A stretch of DNA of 64,000 bases from CALKZN01 sp964633815 (GTDB lineage: Bacteria; Pseudomonadota; Gammaproteobacteria; Arenicellales; Arenicellaceae), in assembly GCA_964633815.1 (NCBI GenBank), contig CAZWHW010000001.1, positions 124,001 through 188,000 of the forward strand, in the 5' to 3' direction. Shown piece after piece: positions 25,888 through 35,183 of the stretch (position 1 is the first letter of the stretch; each line of letters starts with the position of its first letter). The notes beneath the pieces were generated by a model. The model was given only the letters and a program-made list of their open reading frames with translations. It was not told where the DNA came from and did not search any database. The position numbers and the translations under genes are program-made.

Positions 25888-26334
25888 TTAATTAACTAAA
25901 CAAATACCCAAAGTAGCTTTAGTGCCTTTCCATTCAATTGGAATTGCATATATTTTTGCACCTTTAGGCAAATATGATCCATCTGGTGGACCTTTAAAAA
26001 CAATTGGTACCGAAATATTAAAGTTTGAACCCAAATATTTTCTGGCATTTCCTGATAGCGTATTCGCAATTTCTCCAGCAGTATCAATCAACATATTTTG
26101 TGAAACATCAGACACACCAACAGATGAAATAACATCCTTTAGAAGAGCTTTTGGAGTCGAAAAGCAACACACACCTTGATATTCTCCAGTAATCGCAATC
26201 AAAGCTGTGTATTCAGCCTCTATTACATCCATAGAATCCACGAGATAAGGGCTGCCGATATCAACCGGTTCTTTGCAAGTGTGATCAAAATAGTAAAATA
26301 TACTATTAATAAATATCTTTAATTTGTCTTCCAT
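25888..26334 (-). CDS. CheX-like chemotaxis phosphatase domain protein
   Basis: A 148-residue soluble protein of the CheC/CheX/FliY phosphatase fold. The helix DTAGEIANTLSGNARKYLG (residues 84-102) carries the ExxN pair, E88 and N91, that dephosphorylates CheY-P in CheX. The family usually acts on a receiver protein, and a CheY-like gene lies 40 bases upstream in the same operon. No flagellar or other chemotaxis genes are near. The fold assignment rests on this motif and on size. Confidence 0.8.
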   Translation of the reverse strand: MEDKLKIFINSIFYYFDHTCKEPVDIGSPYLVDSMDVIEAEYTALIAITGEYQGVCCFSTPKALLKDVISSVGVSDVSQNMLIDTAGEIANTLSGNARKYLGSNFNISVPIVFKGPPDGSYLPKGAKIYAIPIEWKGTKATLGICLVN

Positions 26335-26374
26335 AGTTACATCTCTTTTATGGTGAAATTATTAGTGAGAATGA

Positions 26375-26737
26375 TTAATCTTCAACAATCAGATTTAACG
26401 CATCTCGTAATTCTTCAGGAGTGAAAGGTTTATTTATAAAACCCAACGCACCTTTCTCAATTGCTTCCATCCCCGTATTTTTGTCATTTAAAGCAGAAAC
26501 AACTAAAATTTTCACTTCATCATCTATCTCTATTATTTTTTCTATGGTTTGAATGCCATCAATATTTGGCATCGTTAAATCCATAGTCACTACTTCAGGT
26601 CGATGCTTTAAAAAAGCATCTATTGCTTTTTGTCCATCACTGGCTTCGGCAACAATCTGGAAAGAATCTTGATCATATTCATTTTGAATACGTGCTCTAA
26701 TCAAACTCGAATCATCCACAATCATCATTTTAAACAT
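26375..26737 (-). CDS. CheY-like single-domain response regulator
   Basis: A 120-residue stand-alone receiver. The phosphorylation site is D53 (TMDLTMP), with acidic pocket D8 and D9, switch residue S81 (VVSAL) and K103 (NKPFT), so all catalytic positions are present. It has no output domain and must act by protein contact. It lies 35 bases after the HPt kinase gene and 40 before the CheX-like gene, which gives a donor and a phosphatase for its phosphate within one operon. Confidence 0.93.
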   Translation of the reverse strand: MFKMMIVDDSSLIRARIQNEYDQDSFQIVAEASDGQKAIDAFLKHRPEVVTMDLTMPNIDGIQTIEKIIEIDDEVKILVVSALNDKNTGMEAIEKGALGFINKPFTPEELRDALNLIVED

Positions 26738-26772
26738 TCGCTATTATCTCCGATTTTTTATTTTTTATTTTT

Positions 26773-29322
26773 TTACGCTGCTTGATCTTCAACAATATTA
26801 GAAGGAAAACGTATAACAAATTTGGCGTATTCGCCTGCTTTAGTAGAAACCCATATTCTTCCCTTCAATTCTTCAATCAAAGTAGAAATTGCCGACATGC
26901 CCATACCTCGCCCGCTATCTTCATCAACTTCATCATTCGTAGTAAATCCCGCTTTAAAAATGAGGCCGATAATTTTCTGTTTGGAAAACTGACTTAACTC
27001 TTCTTCGCTGACTAAACCTAGCTTCAATGCTCTTGCTGCCACTTCTTTTTCATCAATGCCTTTACCATCATCAAAAACCTCAAGTTCATAACCTTCAGAC
27101 GTATTAATTAAGCTGACATTTAATCTACCTATTTCAGGCTTACCTTTAGCCGCTCGTTCTTCTGCACTTTCTATCCCATGCGCTATAGAGTTTCGAATAA
27201 ACTGTGACGTAAATGCTGGCAATGCATCTATTAATGATCTAGGCAAATTAGGTGAATCTAAACCTGATTTTTTAAGTTTCACTTTTTTATCTAAGCGTTT
27301 AGCTACTTTCTGAGCATATTCAAACAAATATGATGAATCATAATTAGTGGACTTGCGGCGGTCAGGACCAGTATATTCCCCTGATTCTGATGCCTTGTCT
27401 ACAATCGTTCTCTTAGAGAATATTCGTTCATTTAAATCAGCAATCAACTCATTATTACTAATCAAATTTTTCAAAATAACAACTAACGGTAAAAAGCTAT
27501 TACCATCGGCTTGATCTGATTTGTATATTTCATCTAAATTATCCTCAAACTCTTCACATAATTCAGTCACTACATGAATAGACAATGCTGAACTTTCACC
27601 TTTGACTTTGTGAATTAAAGCACCTAATTTATTCGCTTTTTCTTTATATTCAGCGAATGATTTTGAATCTTCTCGCAACACATCATTCATTTGATCATAT
27701 GTAGACTCAGAGTTTCTTAAAAAGAGAGGAATCAAATTTGTGTCAGCATTCATCAGTGTTGTCAACAATGCCACTTGCTGATCATTTCTTTTTGCTTCTT
27801 TCTCGAGCTGTTTCTCTAAAAGAGCTTCTCGAGTAATATCTGATACTGAAGTCAGAATACTCTCAATATTTTTACTTTCGTCGAATACTCGACTGAAACC
27901 AAAACGTAAGAATTTATCACTCACTCTTCCATGTTCATGAACTTGCACAGCAATTTTCTGAATTGGATTTAAATCTTTAATCAATCTTTCCTTTTTCTTT
28001 GGATTGAACAGTAGTTTAATGTATCGAGTTAACTTACTGATGTCTTCTTCAGAAACTGTATCTTTTAAAAATTGTAATAAGTTTTTGTTCGCAACATCTT
28101 CTGTACCAAATATTGATTCCAGCTCCTTTGAGTATTGACCACCAATTTTAGTTTCGTCATTCAACAAGAAAAGACCTTGATCAACGGTATCAAAAATTTG
28201 TGTTGATTCGCGTTGTGCTACCGCAACCTCTTCATCAGAGCGACGCAAATTACCAAAAAAGTTACTCAAAATGAATAAGAATATTAATGCCGATGCTATT
28301 GCGCCGAAGACTTGAATATTCGTATTCGTACCCGTAAGGTCTTCGACTCGTGTAACCGCTTTATCGCTTAAGGACTGCATATTATCTGATAATGTATTCG
28401 TATTTTCTTGCGTATAACTCAAAACGTCTACGAATAAAGAAGGAATTGTGGCTCGCGTTCCATTTTCAGTCACACTCTTCTCCAAGAGTGTCACATCTGC
28501 TTTTAATGGCTTGAATATTTCTTCTAATTCACCAATAAGCACATCGTTTCTTTCAGAACTTAGCGCAGGAAAAGCAATTTTTTCACCCCTTAATGTTAAT
28601 AATTCCCCGCCTTGTTTAAACACCGAGATTGCATTATCAAAACCATTTAAGGCATTTTTGAGATCTTCAAGATCACTTTCAAATGTTAAACCTCGCGAAT
28701 ATTTATCAGCAATAATATAAATTTTCTCCTCAACCTTTCTTGCATTCACCTCTTGTAGTTCCAAGACCAAACCCAAATCGAATCTTGATTGTTCGCTATT
28801 AATTCCTTTAGACAACTCAGTTAAAATTTGTTCTATGAACGAAACTGTTACCGGAACTGATGCCGACAAACCAAGAATTACTGTTTGAAAAGTTTCCGCA
28901 TCATCCCCTGCAGTTATAACCTCATCCAAACGAAATTCAATTTCTTTAATACGATTGACTAATGGAGTCCATAACACGGAAGTAGTTTCAATATTGTCTT
29001 TACCGATCTCCAACGCAAGCTGATCGTTATTCAACTCTTCCAATCCTTTGGTAAACTCTAAAGATGTTGTAGTTATTTCTTCAAGAGAGCCTTCATAGTC
29101 ATCCCCAAGAGTATAGGCGTTATAAGCAGTTAATAGTGATTTGGACAATCTTTGTTGCAAACCTGCTTGTGCAGCTGCACTCTCCGAGATATTAACGTCA
29201 TCTTGTAAATTTAATGTATTGACATAACTGATACCTAATACACCTAATACAATGATCAAGAACAATGTAATGCCAAATATAATTCGGCTATATTTTCCTA
29301 AAAAACCACCCATACCATACAC
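26773..29322 (-). CDS. Membrane sensor kinase with PilJ-like input, PAS, HPt and CheA-like ATPase domains
   Basis: An 849-residue protein. A transmembrane helix at about 13-35 and another at 337-358 enclose a roughly 300-residue periplasmic helical region. That region's AQAGLQQRLSKSLLTAYNAY (50-70) resembles the PilJ/methyl-accepting N-terminal domain. A PAS-like segment follows (about 370-490), then an HPt-type HKVKG with phosphorylatable H571. The ATPase is CheA-like: N box RNSIAHGIE (710-718), DDGKGID (751-757), and DSGRGMGMS (802-810). No CheW-like domain and no classical H-box is seen, so the architecture is CheA-like but membrane-bound and without the coupling domain. It is first gene of the operon and likely donates phosphate to the CheY-like protein. 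Confidence 0.85.
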   Translation of the reverse strand: MYGMGGFLGKYSRIIFGITLFLIIVLGVLGISYVNTLNLQDDVNISESAAAQAGLQQRLSKSLLTAYNAYTLGDDYEGSLEEITTTSLEFTKGLEELNNDQLALEIGKDNIETTSVLWTPLVNRIKEIEFRLDEVITAGDDAETFQTVILGLSASVPVTVSFIEQILTELSKGINSEQSRFDLGLVLELQEVNARKVEEKIYIIADKYSRGLTFESDLEDLKNALNGFDNAISVFKQGGELLTLRGEKIAFPALSSERNDVLIGELEEIFKPLKADVTLLEKSVTENGTRATIPSLFVDVLSYTQENTNTLSDNMQSLSDKAVTRVEDLTGTNTNIQVFGAIASALIFLFILSNFFGNLRRSDEEVAVAQRESTQIFDTVDQGLFLLNDETKIGGQYSKELESIFGTEDVANKNLLQFLKDTVSEEDISKLTRYIKLLFNPKKKERLIKDLNPIQKIAVQVHEHGRVSDKFLRFGFSRVFDESKNIESILTSVSDITREALLEKQLEKEAKRNDQQVALLTTLMNADTNLIPLFLRNSESTYDQMNDVLREDSKSFAEYKEKANKLGALIHKVKGESSALSIHVVTELCEEFEDNLDEIYKSDQADGNSFLPLVVILKNLISNNELIADLNERIFSKRTIVDKASESGEYTGPDRRKSTNYDSSYLFEYAQKVAKRLDKKVKLKKSGLDSPNLPRSLIDALPAFTSQFIRNSIAHGIESAEERAAKGKPEIGRLNVSLINTSEGYELEVFDDGKGIDEKEVAARALKLGLVSEEELSQFSKQKIIGLIFKAGFTTNDEVDEDSGRGMGMSAISTLIEELKGRIWVSTKAGEYAKFVIRFPSNIVEDQAA

Positions 29323-29909
29323 CTACCTATTTGTATTTCACAATAACTTATAGCACTATTTTCTAGCACAAATAAACACCGAAACGGTGCAAGAAATATT
29401 AATCACACCTTTAATTACAATTCATGCTAGTACATTAACTAAATTTAATCAAGCGCTGGCCTGCACTTGTAACATTCGTTAACAAACTAATCATATTTAG
29501 CACTATTCTTACTTTATGATAGGTGTACCTCAAATCTAAAGTTTTGTCTTGCACTTCATAAAGGGCTAAAAATACTCTCATCGCAATTGATTTAATTGAA
29601 CTTTCTAGCTCTATTATTTATGTAAAAGTTTGAAAGGATTTTTTAGCTGTTGTCATGATTATGATATATGACAAAGAAATATAGTGCTTTGACATTTCAA
29701 AAAACAAGGCATTTAGAAGCACATATAATTGTCGAGTTTTCAAGTCATTCCATGTCAATCAATATTGATTCAATTACATAACAACTATTAGCCTTTCTCT
29801 GAACTTTATACCAACAAATGTGCAACACTTTATCTACCTATCAGTAGATATACACATGTGGCTTTTTATGTTTTAATACTATCTAAACATAACTACTTTT
29901 TTAAAGATC
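29323..29909. other. 587-base AT-rich intergenic region between divergent genes
   Basis: Separates the sensor-kinase operon (minus) from the CmcJ-like gene (plus) and must hold both promoters. A short inverted repeat ATCTAC/GTAGAT around six bases lies near 29832-29849, about 60 bases before the CmcJ-like start. No gene or RNA was recognised. Confidence 0.5.
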
Positions 29910-30704
29910 ATGATAAATACAAAGCTTAATTTTGTGATTCCAAATAACAACAAAACACCTCGAGTGACATACTCCGGCACGAGCGAAGGTCAGTCGTATA
30001 ATGATTCTTATCAAATGAGCGACGTAAAAATCACTAATGCCCGTTCATCAAGTGAAAATTTTAAACTTCATGAAAATGGTTTTGAGAAAATATCGCATTC
30101 ATTAACTAATCCAAACTTTGATGATGTCTCTTGGATTGAAAACGTACTTTACAAAGAAGTTGAACATTTGGTCAAACAAGCAAGTGGTGCTTCTAATATT
30201 TTTATATTTGATCACACCATTCGACGCGGCACACATAATAGTTTGCGTAAGCCAGCTCAACATGTGCATGTAGATTACACTCACAATACTGGCCCAGCAC
30301 GAGCTAAACAAATGATCGAGGCTGACGAATTCAAAAAACTTCTAGGGAAACGTTTCATTCAAGTCAATTTTTGGCGTTCTATCAATGGCCCCGTTGAACA
30401 AATGCCCTTAGCATTTTTAGATTCACAAACTTTAGATGAAAACGACTTAGAAGTTGCTGAAATTGAATTTCCTGATACTGACCATTTAGGTGAGATTTAT
30501 GCGGTCAAACAAAATGAACAACAACGTTGGTATTATTACCCGGACATGCAAGACACCGAAGCCTTATTAATTAAAGGCTATGATACTGACAAGAACGCTG
30601 TATCGCGTTTCACTCCTCATTCCGCCTTCATAGACCCAACATCAAAAGCTGATGCTGCGCCTAGGCATAGCATTGAGATACGAACGTTCGCTTACTTTGA
30701 TTAA
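29910..30704 (+). CDS. CmcJ/NvfI-family oxygenase-like protein
   Basis: A 264-residue protein resembling the CmcJ/NvfI (AsaB, gibberellin desaturase-related) family, known mainly from fungal and actinobacterial natural-product pathways. Visible family features are HVHVDYT at 118-124 with an HxD pair (H120, D122), VNFWRSI near 152-158 and the terminal PRHSIEIRTFAYF with H253 and R258. That is a facial-triad-like pattern suited to an Fe(II)/2-oxoglutarate enzyme. The substrate is unknown. It stands alone between a divergent sensory operon and a convergent AraC gene, and no biosynthetic cluster is visible. Confidence 0.75.
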   Translation: MINTKLNFVIPNNNKTPRVTYSGTSEGQSYNDSYQMSDVKITNARSSSENFKLHENGFEKISHSLTNPNFDDVSWIENVLYKEVEHLVKQASGASNIFIFDHTIRRGTHNSLRKPAQHVHVDYTHNTGPARAKQMIEADEFKKLLGKRFIQVNFWRSINGPVEQMPLAFLDSQTLDENDLEVAEIEFPDTDHLGEIYAVKQNEQQRWYYYPDMQDTEALLIKGYDTDKNAVSRFTPHSAFIDPTSKADAAPRHSIEIRTFAYFD

Positions 30705-30742
30705 ATATCAATTAGATGCCTAATGATTATGGAGAATGCAAT

Positions 30743-30775
30743 ATGAAAAACTATCTATGCTTATGGCTTGGTTAA
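30743..30775 (+). CDS. Possible 10-codon peptide or relic start
   Basis: GGAG lies eight bases before an ATG opening MKNYLCLWLG and a stop. It has the look of a translation start with a hydrophobic beginning, but the frame ends at once. It may be a leader peptide, the start of a decayed gene, or chance. Confidence 0.2.
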   Translation: MKNYLCLWLG

Positions 30776-30835
30776 TTCCAACAATTTCGTATCTTTCTTG
30801 TGAGAACTGTCGACTTGATACTTGATGTAATTAAT

Positions 30836-31750
30836 TCATGTAAATTTAACCTTACTTCGCTTTCTATACTTACTTGGAGTCATTTGTTTAATTTCAACAA
30901 AACGTCGGTTGAAATTAGCAACGTTGTTATAACCAACTTCATAACAAATTGTGCTGATATATTTTTCAGTCTCCGTAAGTAATTGGCATGATCGATTGAT
31001 CCTTAATCTATTTATGAATTCAGTAAATGTGTTACCAGAAATCTTTTTAAAGCATCGTGAGAATTGGCTACTATCCATTCCAATTTTTTCTGCAAGTTGA
31101 GCCATTGATAAATTAGCATTATAGTTTTCAATAATATAATCAATGATTTCTTGAAACTTTTGCATCGAAGGATCATCATTGTAATTGCATACTTGGACAG
31201 TAGATAACAATTTATAGTCTTCGTGCTTTGATAATTCCAAAATCAATTTCAAAAATTCATTAATTGACTCTATCCCAACACTTGCTTTTATTTTTTTTAA
31301 TTGTTGATGAGCAAAGTTACTGATACCTATAAATTCAATACCATTTTTAGCACGATCTAATAGAGGTAATGCTTGTTTCAACTCAGGTAATAGCTCTGCA
31401 GCTTTTCGAAAAGGTTCATCTGCAAATTGCAAACAAAAATCACGAAACCTAACTCCACCTTCAGGTATATTGGTGGATATCCAATTATGTGGCAGATGCG
31501 GACCTGTCAACACTAAATTACCAGGTTTAAATTCTCCTATATAATCACCTACGAAAAACTTTCCGCTAGTTTTAGTAATTAAGTGTAATTCATATTCTTC
31601 ATGATGATGCCATCGAATCAGAGAACTTGGCGCTCCATGCTCTAAACATCTTAAAAAACCATATGAACCTTCCGGTTCATAACCGGAAGCAGAATTTCTT
31701 TGATAGTCATGCTCTATCTCTGGAACATACTTTAAAATAGACTTACCCAT
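30836..31750 (-). CDS. AraC-family transcriptional regulator of the polyol locus
   Basis: A 304-residue regulator with an N-terminal cupin-like sensor domain (about 30-110, containing RWHHHEEYELHLI) and a C-terminal AraC DNA-binding domain. The first helix-turn-helix is near 214-235 (LSMAQLAEKIGMDSSQFSR) and the second near 263-290 (ICYEVGYNNVANFNRRF). It lies 95 bases downstream of the polyol dehydrogenase on the same strand, so it probably controls the importer and dehydrogenase genes in response to the sugar alcohol. An 8-base inverted repeat upstream may be its own operator. Confidence 0.88.
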   Translation of the reverse strand: MGKSILKYVPEIEHDYQRNSASGYEPEGSYGFLRCLEHGAPSSLIRWHHHEEYELHLITKTSGKFFVGDYIGEFKPGNLVLTGPHLPHNWISTNIPEGGVRFRDFCLQFADEPFRKAAELLPELKQALPLLDRAKNGIEFIGISNFAHQQLKKIKASVGIESINEFLKLILELSKHEDYKLLSTVQVCNYNDDPSMQKFQEIIDYIIENYNANLSMAQLAEKIGMDSSQFSRCFKKISGNTFTEFINRLRINRSCQLLTETEKYISTICYEVGYNNVANFNRRFVEIKQMTPSKYRKRSKVKFT

Positions 31751-31783
31751 TTAAATCCACCTCATGCTGACACCTATTGCCAC

Positions 31784-31806
31784 TTTATACTAGCATACAG
31801 TATAAA
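31784..31806. promoter_or_regulatory. Inverted repeat upstream of the AraC gene
   Basis: TTTATACT and AGTATAAA are separated by seven bases, 34 bases before the AraC start. It could be an operator or a weak terminator for the upstream dehydrogenase message. Each arm also contains a -10-like TATACT or TATAAA. Confidence 0.4.
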
Positions 31807-31845
31807 ATCCTCCAAAGCTTCGCATTAACAACACTTTAATTACAA

Positions 31846-33243
31846 TCATTTAATGAACTGTAGTGTACGACCGTATGCTTTTCTAAGTGCTTGTACAAAT
31901 ATTGTATCTCCTGCTAACTCTTTAAAAATCAATCGCTCATTAGCAAAAGCCAAAACAGGGTCATCCGCATCAACTATTAATTTAACATCCGCACCATCCA
32001 TGATTTGATCTTCATATTTAAAAGGGATCTCACCACGTTGTTGGCGGATTATGAAAGCTAAAAACAATGCTGGCAGCATAGCTACGTCTTCAATGCTTCT
32101 CTCTTCTTTTAAAGCTTGCTTGATCGTGGGTAATATGAAATTAGGTATTTTTGAATAACCGTCCATCGCTACACGTTGATTAGTGTCGCGAATATTTGGA
32201 TTACTAAAACGATCAAGTACAATATCTCTATATTCGAATAGATCTATAGGACTATGATGACATGAATTATTTAGGCATGGAATCACGTCATTTGTAACAT
32301 AATCATATGCAAGCTTCCGTATTTCAGGATCTTGCATACATTCATGAATATACTCATATCCACGTAAAGACCCAGCCCAAGCAACACCGCTATGTGTGGC
32401 GTTTAGCAGCCTAATTTTTGCTTCTTCATAAGGGACTACATTTTCAACCATTTCCACATTGGCAAGTTCCCATGGTGGACGACCTGCAATAAAATTATCT
32501 TCTATAATCCACTGACAGAAACTCTCAGCAAGTACAGAAGCACCATCAACCTCTCCTGTGGCTTTTAATACACGATCACGAACATCACTGGTTGGTCTTG
32601 GAGTAATTCTATCGACCATTGAGTTGGGTGAACTAGTGTATTCTTTCACCCAATTTAGCAATTCAGTATCGCCAACACGTTGAATAAAATCCAACAGTGC
32701 CTTTTTAGCTTTCATCCCATTACAACGTAAATTATCACAGGTAAGCAATGTAACAGGTTCACCGTTTAACTCCATTCTAGCTCGCAAAAAATGACTTAAT
32801 GCTCCATATATTGTAGTTTTAGTTGTGCCTTCTAAATCGCTTCTTATATCTTCGTGACTATCATCCAAATTAAAATCTTCATCAAGATAATAACCCGCTT
32901 CTGTAACAGTAAAGGATATAATTTTTGTGTTTCTATCAACAGCTATAGCAGTAAGGCCTTCTAATTCAACATCCCAATCAATGATCGATTTTATCGACTT
33001 AATCTTTTGGTAATTATGTTGTCCAGCGGCGTTAACAGTCTCAAGTATATATTCATTATTTTGAGACTTTAAAGTCTCAATGTTTGACTGCATATCATTT
33101 CTTAGGTTGCCAGCGACGATATTCCACTGTACTTTCCCAAGGTCATGTAAATTTTGCATATACATAGCCTGATGAGCTCTATGAAAAGAACCCAACCCCA
33201 AATGCAATTGCACTAAGCTGTCGAGCTTAAATGATGCTTCCAT
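31846..33243 (-). CDS. Mannitol 2-dehydrogenase-family polyol dehydrogenase
   Basis: Oxidises a hexitol such as mannitol or arabitol to the ketose with NAD. I use the ATG at 33243; a TTG at 33249 would add two residues. The 465-residue protein has the family signature LGLGSFHRAHQA near 15-26 and the catalytic K...N..H pattern in KIRLLNATHSG. It is a long-chain polyol-specific dehydrogenase of the mannitol group. It follows the ABC ATPase gene by 17 bases, matching the order of known sorbitol/mannitol (smo/mtl) operons. Fructose from mannitol would pass to the nearby kinase. Exact substrate is inferred. Confidence 0.92.
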   Translation of the reverse strand: MEASFKLDSLVQLHLGLGSFHRAHQAMYMQNLHDLGKVQWNIVAGNLRNDMQSNIETLKSQNNEYILETVNAAGQHNYQKIKSIKSIIDWDVELEGLTAIAVDRNTKIISFTVTEAGYYLDEDFNLDDSHEDIRSDLEGTTKTTIYGALSHFLRARMELNGEPVTLLTCDNLRCNGMKAKKALLDFIQRVGDTELLNWVKEYTSSPNSMVDRITPRPTSDVRDRVLKATGEVDGASVLAESFCQWIIEDNFIAGRPPWELANVEMVENVVPYEEAKIRLLNATHSGVAWAGSLRGYEYIHECMQDPEIRKLAYDYVTNDVIPCLNNSCHHSPIDLFEYRDIVLDRFSNPNIRDTNQRVAMDGYSKIPNFILPTIKQALKEERSIEDVAMLPALFLAFIIRQQRGEIPFKYEDQIMDGADVKLIVDADDPVLAFANERLIFKELAGDTIFVQALRKAYGRTLQFIK

Positions 33244-33260
33244 TTTCAACTCTTCTTATA

Positions 33261-34283
33261 CTATTTAGAGCTTGAGCTCAGTACTTTACCATCATCATTG
33301 AAATAATGAACAATTTCATCATCCCAATTAACGCCAACTTTATCTCCTAGTTGCAATTTTGTTCTCTGATAAGAACGAATCACTAATGGCTCCTCGCTTT
33401 GTTCACCTAAATTAAGATGAATCAATGTTTCATTTCCTAATGATTCAACCAAAATAACCTCACCAGATAAACGTGATGTCTCAGAAATACTGATGTGTTC
33501 TGGACGAATACCTGCAAAAGAACTACCTTGCGGAGCATCATTTAGAAGGTTCGCAGGAATAATATTCATCTGCGGCATACCAATAAATTGCGCAACAAAA
33601 CGATTTTGTGGCTTGTCATATAATTCTAAAGGCGTCCCTACTTGCTCAATAATACCATCTCGCAACACCACAACCCTATCTGCCAAAGTCATTGCTTCAA
33701 CTTGATCATGCGTCACATAAATAGTTGTTGCGCCTAAATCTCTATGAAGTTGCGCTATTTCCACACGTGTTTGACCTCGCAAAGCAGCATCTAAATTTGA
33801 TAAAGGCTCATCGAATAAGAATATTTTCGGATGACGAACTATTGCTCGACCAATAGCTACACGTTGGCGTTGACCACCAGACAATGCGCCCGGTTTGCGA
33901 TTTAAATAAGGTAATAAATCAAGCTTTTCAGCAGCATCTTTAACTAACTTATCAATTTCAGCTGGATCCTGTTTTGCTAAACGTAAAGCAAAAGACATAT
34001 TATCTTCAACTGTCATATGCGGATATAACGCATATGATTGGAATACCATTGCCAAATCACGTTTTGATGAAGCCAAATCAGTGATGTCATTCCCACCTAA
34101 AAACAATTTTCCAGCATTGATGAGCTCTAAGCCAGCGATCATTCGCAACAAGGTTGACTTACCACAACCTGAAGGACCAACAAATACAATGAACTCACCT
34201 GCTTCGATTTCTAAATCAATGCCTTTAATAGCATGGTGTTTTCCGTAATATTTATCTACTTTTTGAAGTTCTAAAAATGACAT
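33261..34283 (-). CDS. ABC importer ATP-binding subunit (MalK/SmoK type)
   Basis: Powers carbohydrate or polyol import. The 340-residue protein has Walker A GPSGCGKST at 37-45, the signature LSGGQRQRVAIGRA near 134-147, Walker B IFLFDEPLSNLDA and a C-terminal TOBE region (about 240-330) typical of the MalK group, including IRPEHI. It follows the second permease by 65 bases and precedes the polyol dehydrogenase by 17. Confidence 0.94.
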   Translation of the reverse strand: MSFLELQKVDKYYGKHHAIKGIDLEIEAGEFIVFVGPSGCGKSTLLRMIAGLELINAGKLFLGGNDITDLASSKRDLAMVFQSYALYPHMTVEDNMSFALRLAKQDPAEIDKLVKDAAEKLDLLPYLNRKPGALSGGQRQRVAIGRAIVRHPKIFLFDEPLSNLDAALRGQTRVEIAQLHRDLGATTIYVTHDQVEAMTLADRVVVLRDGIIEQVGTPLELYDKPQNRFVAQFIGMPQMNIIPANLLNDAPQGSSFAGIRPEHISISETSRLSGEVILVESLGNETLIHLNLGEQSEEPLVIRSYQRTKLQLGDKVGVNWDDEIVHYFNDDGKVLSSSSK

Positions 34284-34348
34284 ATTTCTAATTTCCTATA
34301 TTCATAAATAATGAGTAGCCAATTGAATACTCTTTGTTATAGAAGCTG

Positions 34349-35182
34349 TTATTTGACTGCACCAAATGTGAGGCCTTGTACAAGTTGTTTCTGACTATAC
34401 CAACCGAAAACGATAATTGGACCAATCGCCAGTAACGATGCTGCGGAGAGTTTTGCCCAAAATAGTCCTTCTGGGCTTGAATAGGACGCAACTAATACTG
34501 CCAAAGTCCCAGCTTTAGCAGAACTAAGATTTAATGCCCAAAAAGCTTCATTCCAAGAAAGCACTAAACATAGCAATCCAGTAGACGCGATTCCGCCAAG
34601 TGCTAAGGGTAATAACACATAACGAAACTCCTGCCACAATGAAACACCATCCATTCTTGAAGCTTCAAGAATTTCATGAGGAATGTCTTTAAAATTTGAA
34701 TACAACATCCAAATCATGATAGGCAGATTAGACATTGTAAAAACAATAATGAGAGCAACACGAGTATCAAGCAAATTCATCCATTGAAAAACCAAATAAA
34801 CAGGCACCAATGCACCAACTGCTGGCATGAATTTTGTAGACAACATCCATACCATAATGTTTTTAGTTTGCAGTGTTGGAGAAAACGCAAAGCTATACGC
34901 CGAAGGCACCGCAATAATTAAACCAATAATAGTAGAGACAATACTCGTGACCAATGAATTTATTGCAAATTGCAAATAGTTACTTCGTTCTTGAACTTCA
35001 TTAAAATTATCTACGGTTGGCTCAAAAATCCAAAGAGACGGAACTGCAATTGCTTGCAATTCAGTTTTAAATGCAGTCACCATCAAGAAGAAAAGCGGGA
35101 AAAATACTATTAACGCTACCAACCAAGAAAAAAATGTTCTTGTGATAAATAGTCCATTCCAATCATATTTAGATACTTTCAT
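34349..35182 (-). CDS. ABC importer permease, MalG-type
   Basis: Inner-membrane permease of the polyol/sugar importer. I place the start at the ATG at 35182 (MKVSKYDW); it lies one base after the upstream permease stop, consistent with translational coupling. The 277-residue protein has six hydrophobic helices and the EAA loop EASRMDGVSLWQEFRYVLLP, which contacts the ATPase. It ends LVQGLTFGAVK, a common MalG-type tail. Confidence 0.92.
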   Translation of the reverse strand: MKVSKYDWNGLFITRTFFSWLVALIVFFPLFFLMVTAFKTELQAIAVPSLWIFEPTVDNFNEVQERSNYLQFAINSLVTSIVSTIIGLIIAVPSAYSFAFSPTLQTKNIMVWMLSTKFMPAVGALVPVYLVFQWMNLLDTRVALIIVFTMSNLPIMIWMLYSNFKDIPHEILEASRMDGVSLWQEFRYVLLPLALGGIASTGLLCLVLSWNEAFWALNLSSAKAGTLAVLVASYSSPEGLFWAKLSAASLLAIGPIIVFGWYSQKQLVQGLTFGAVK

Positions 35183-35183
35183 A

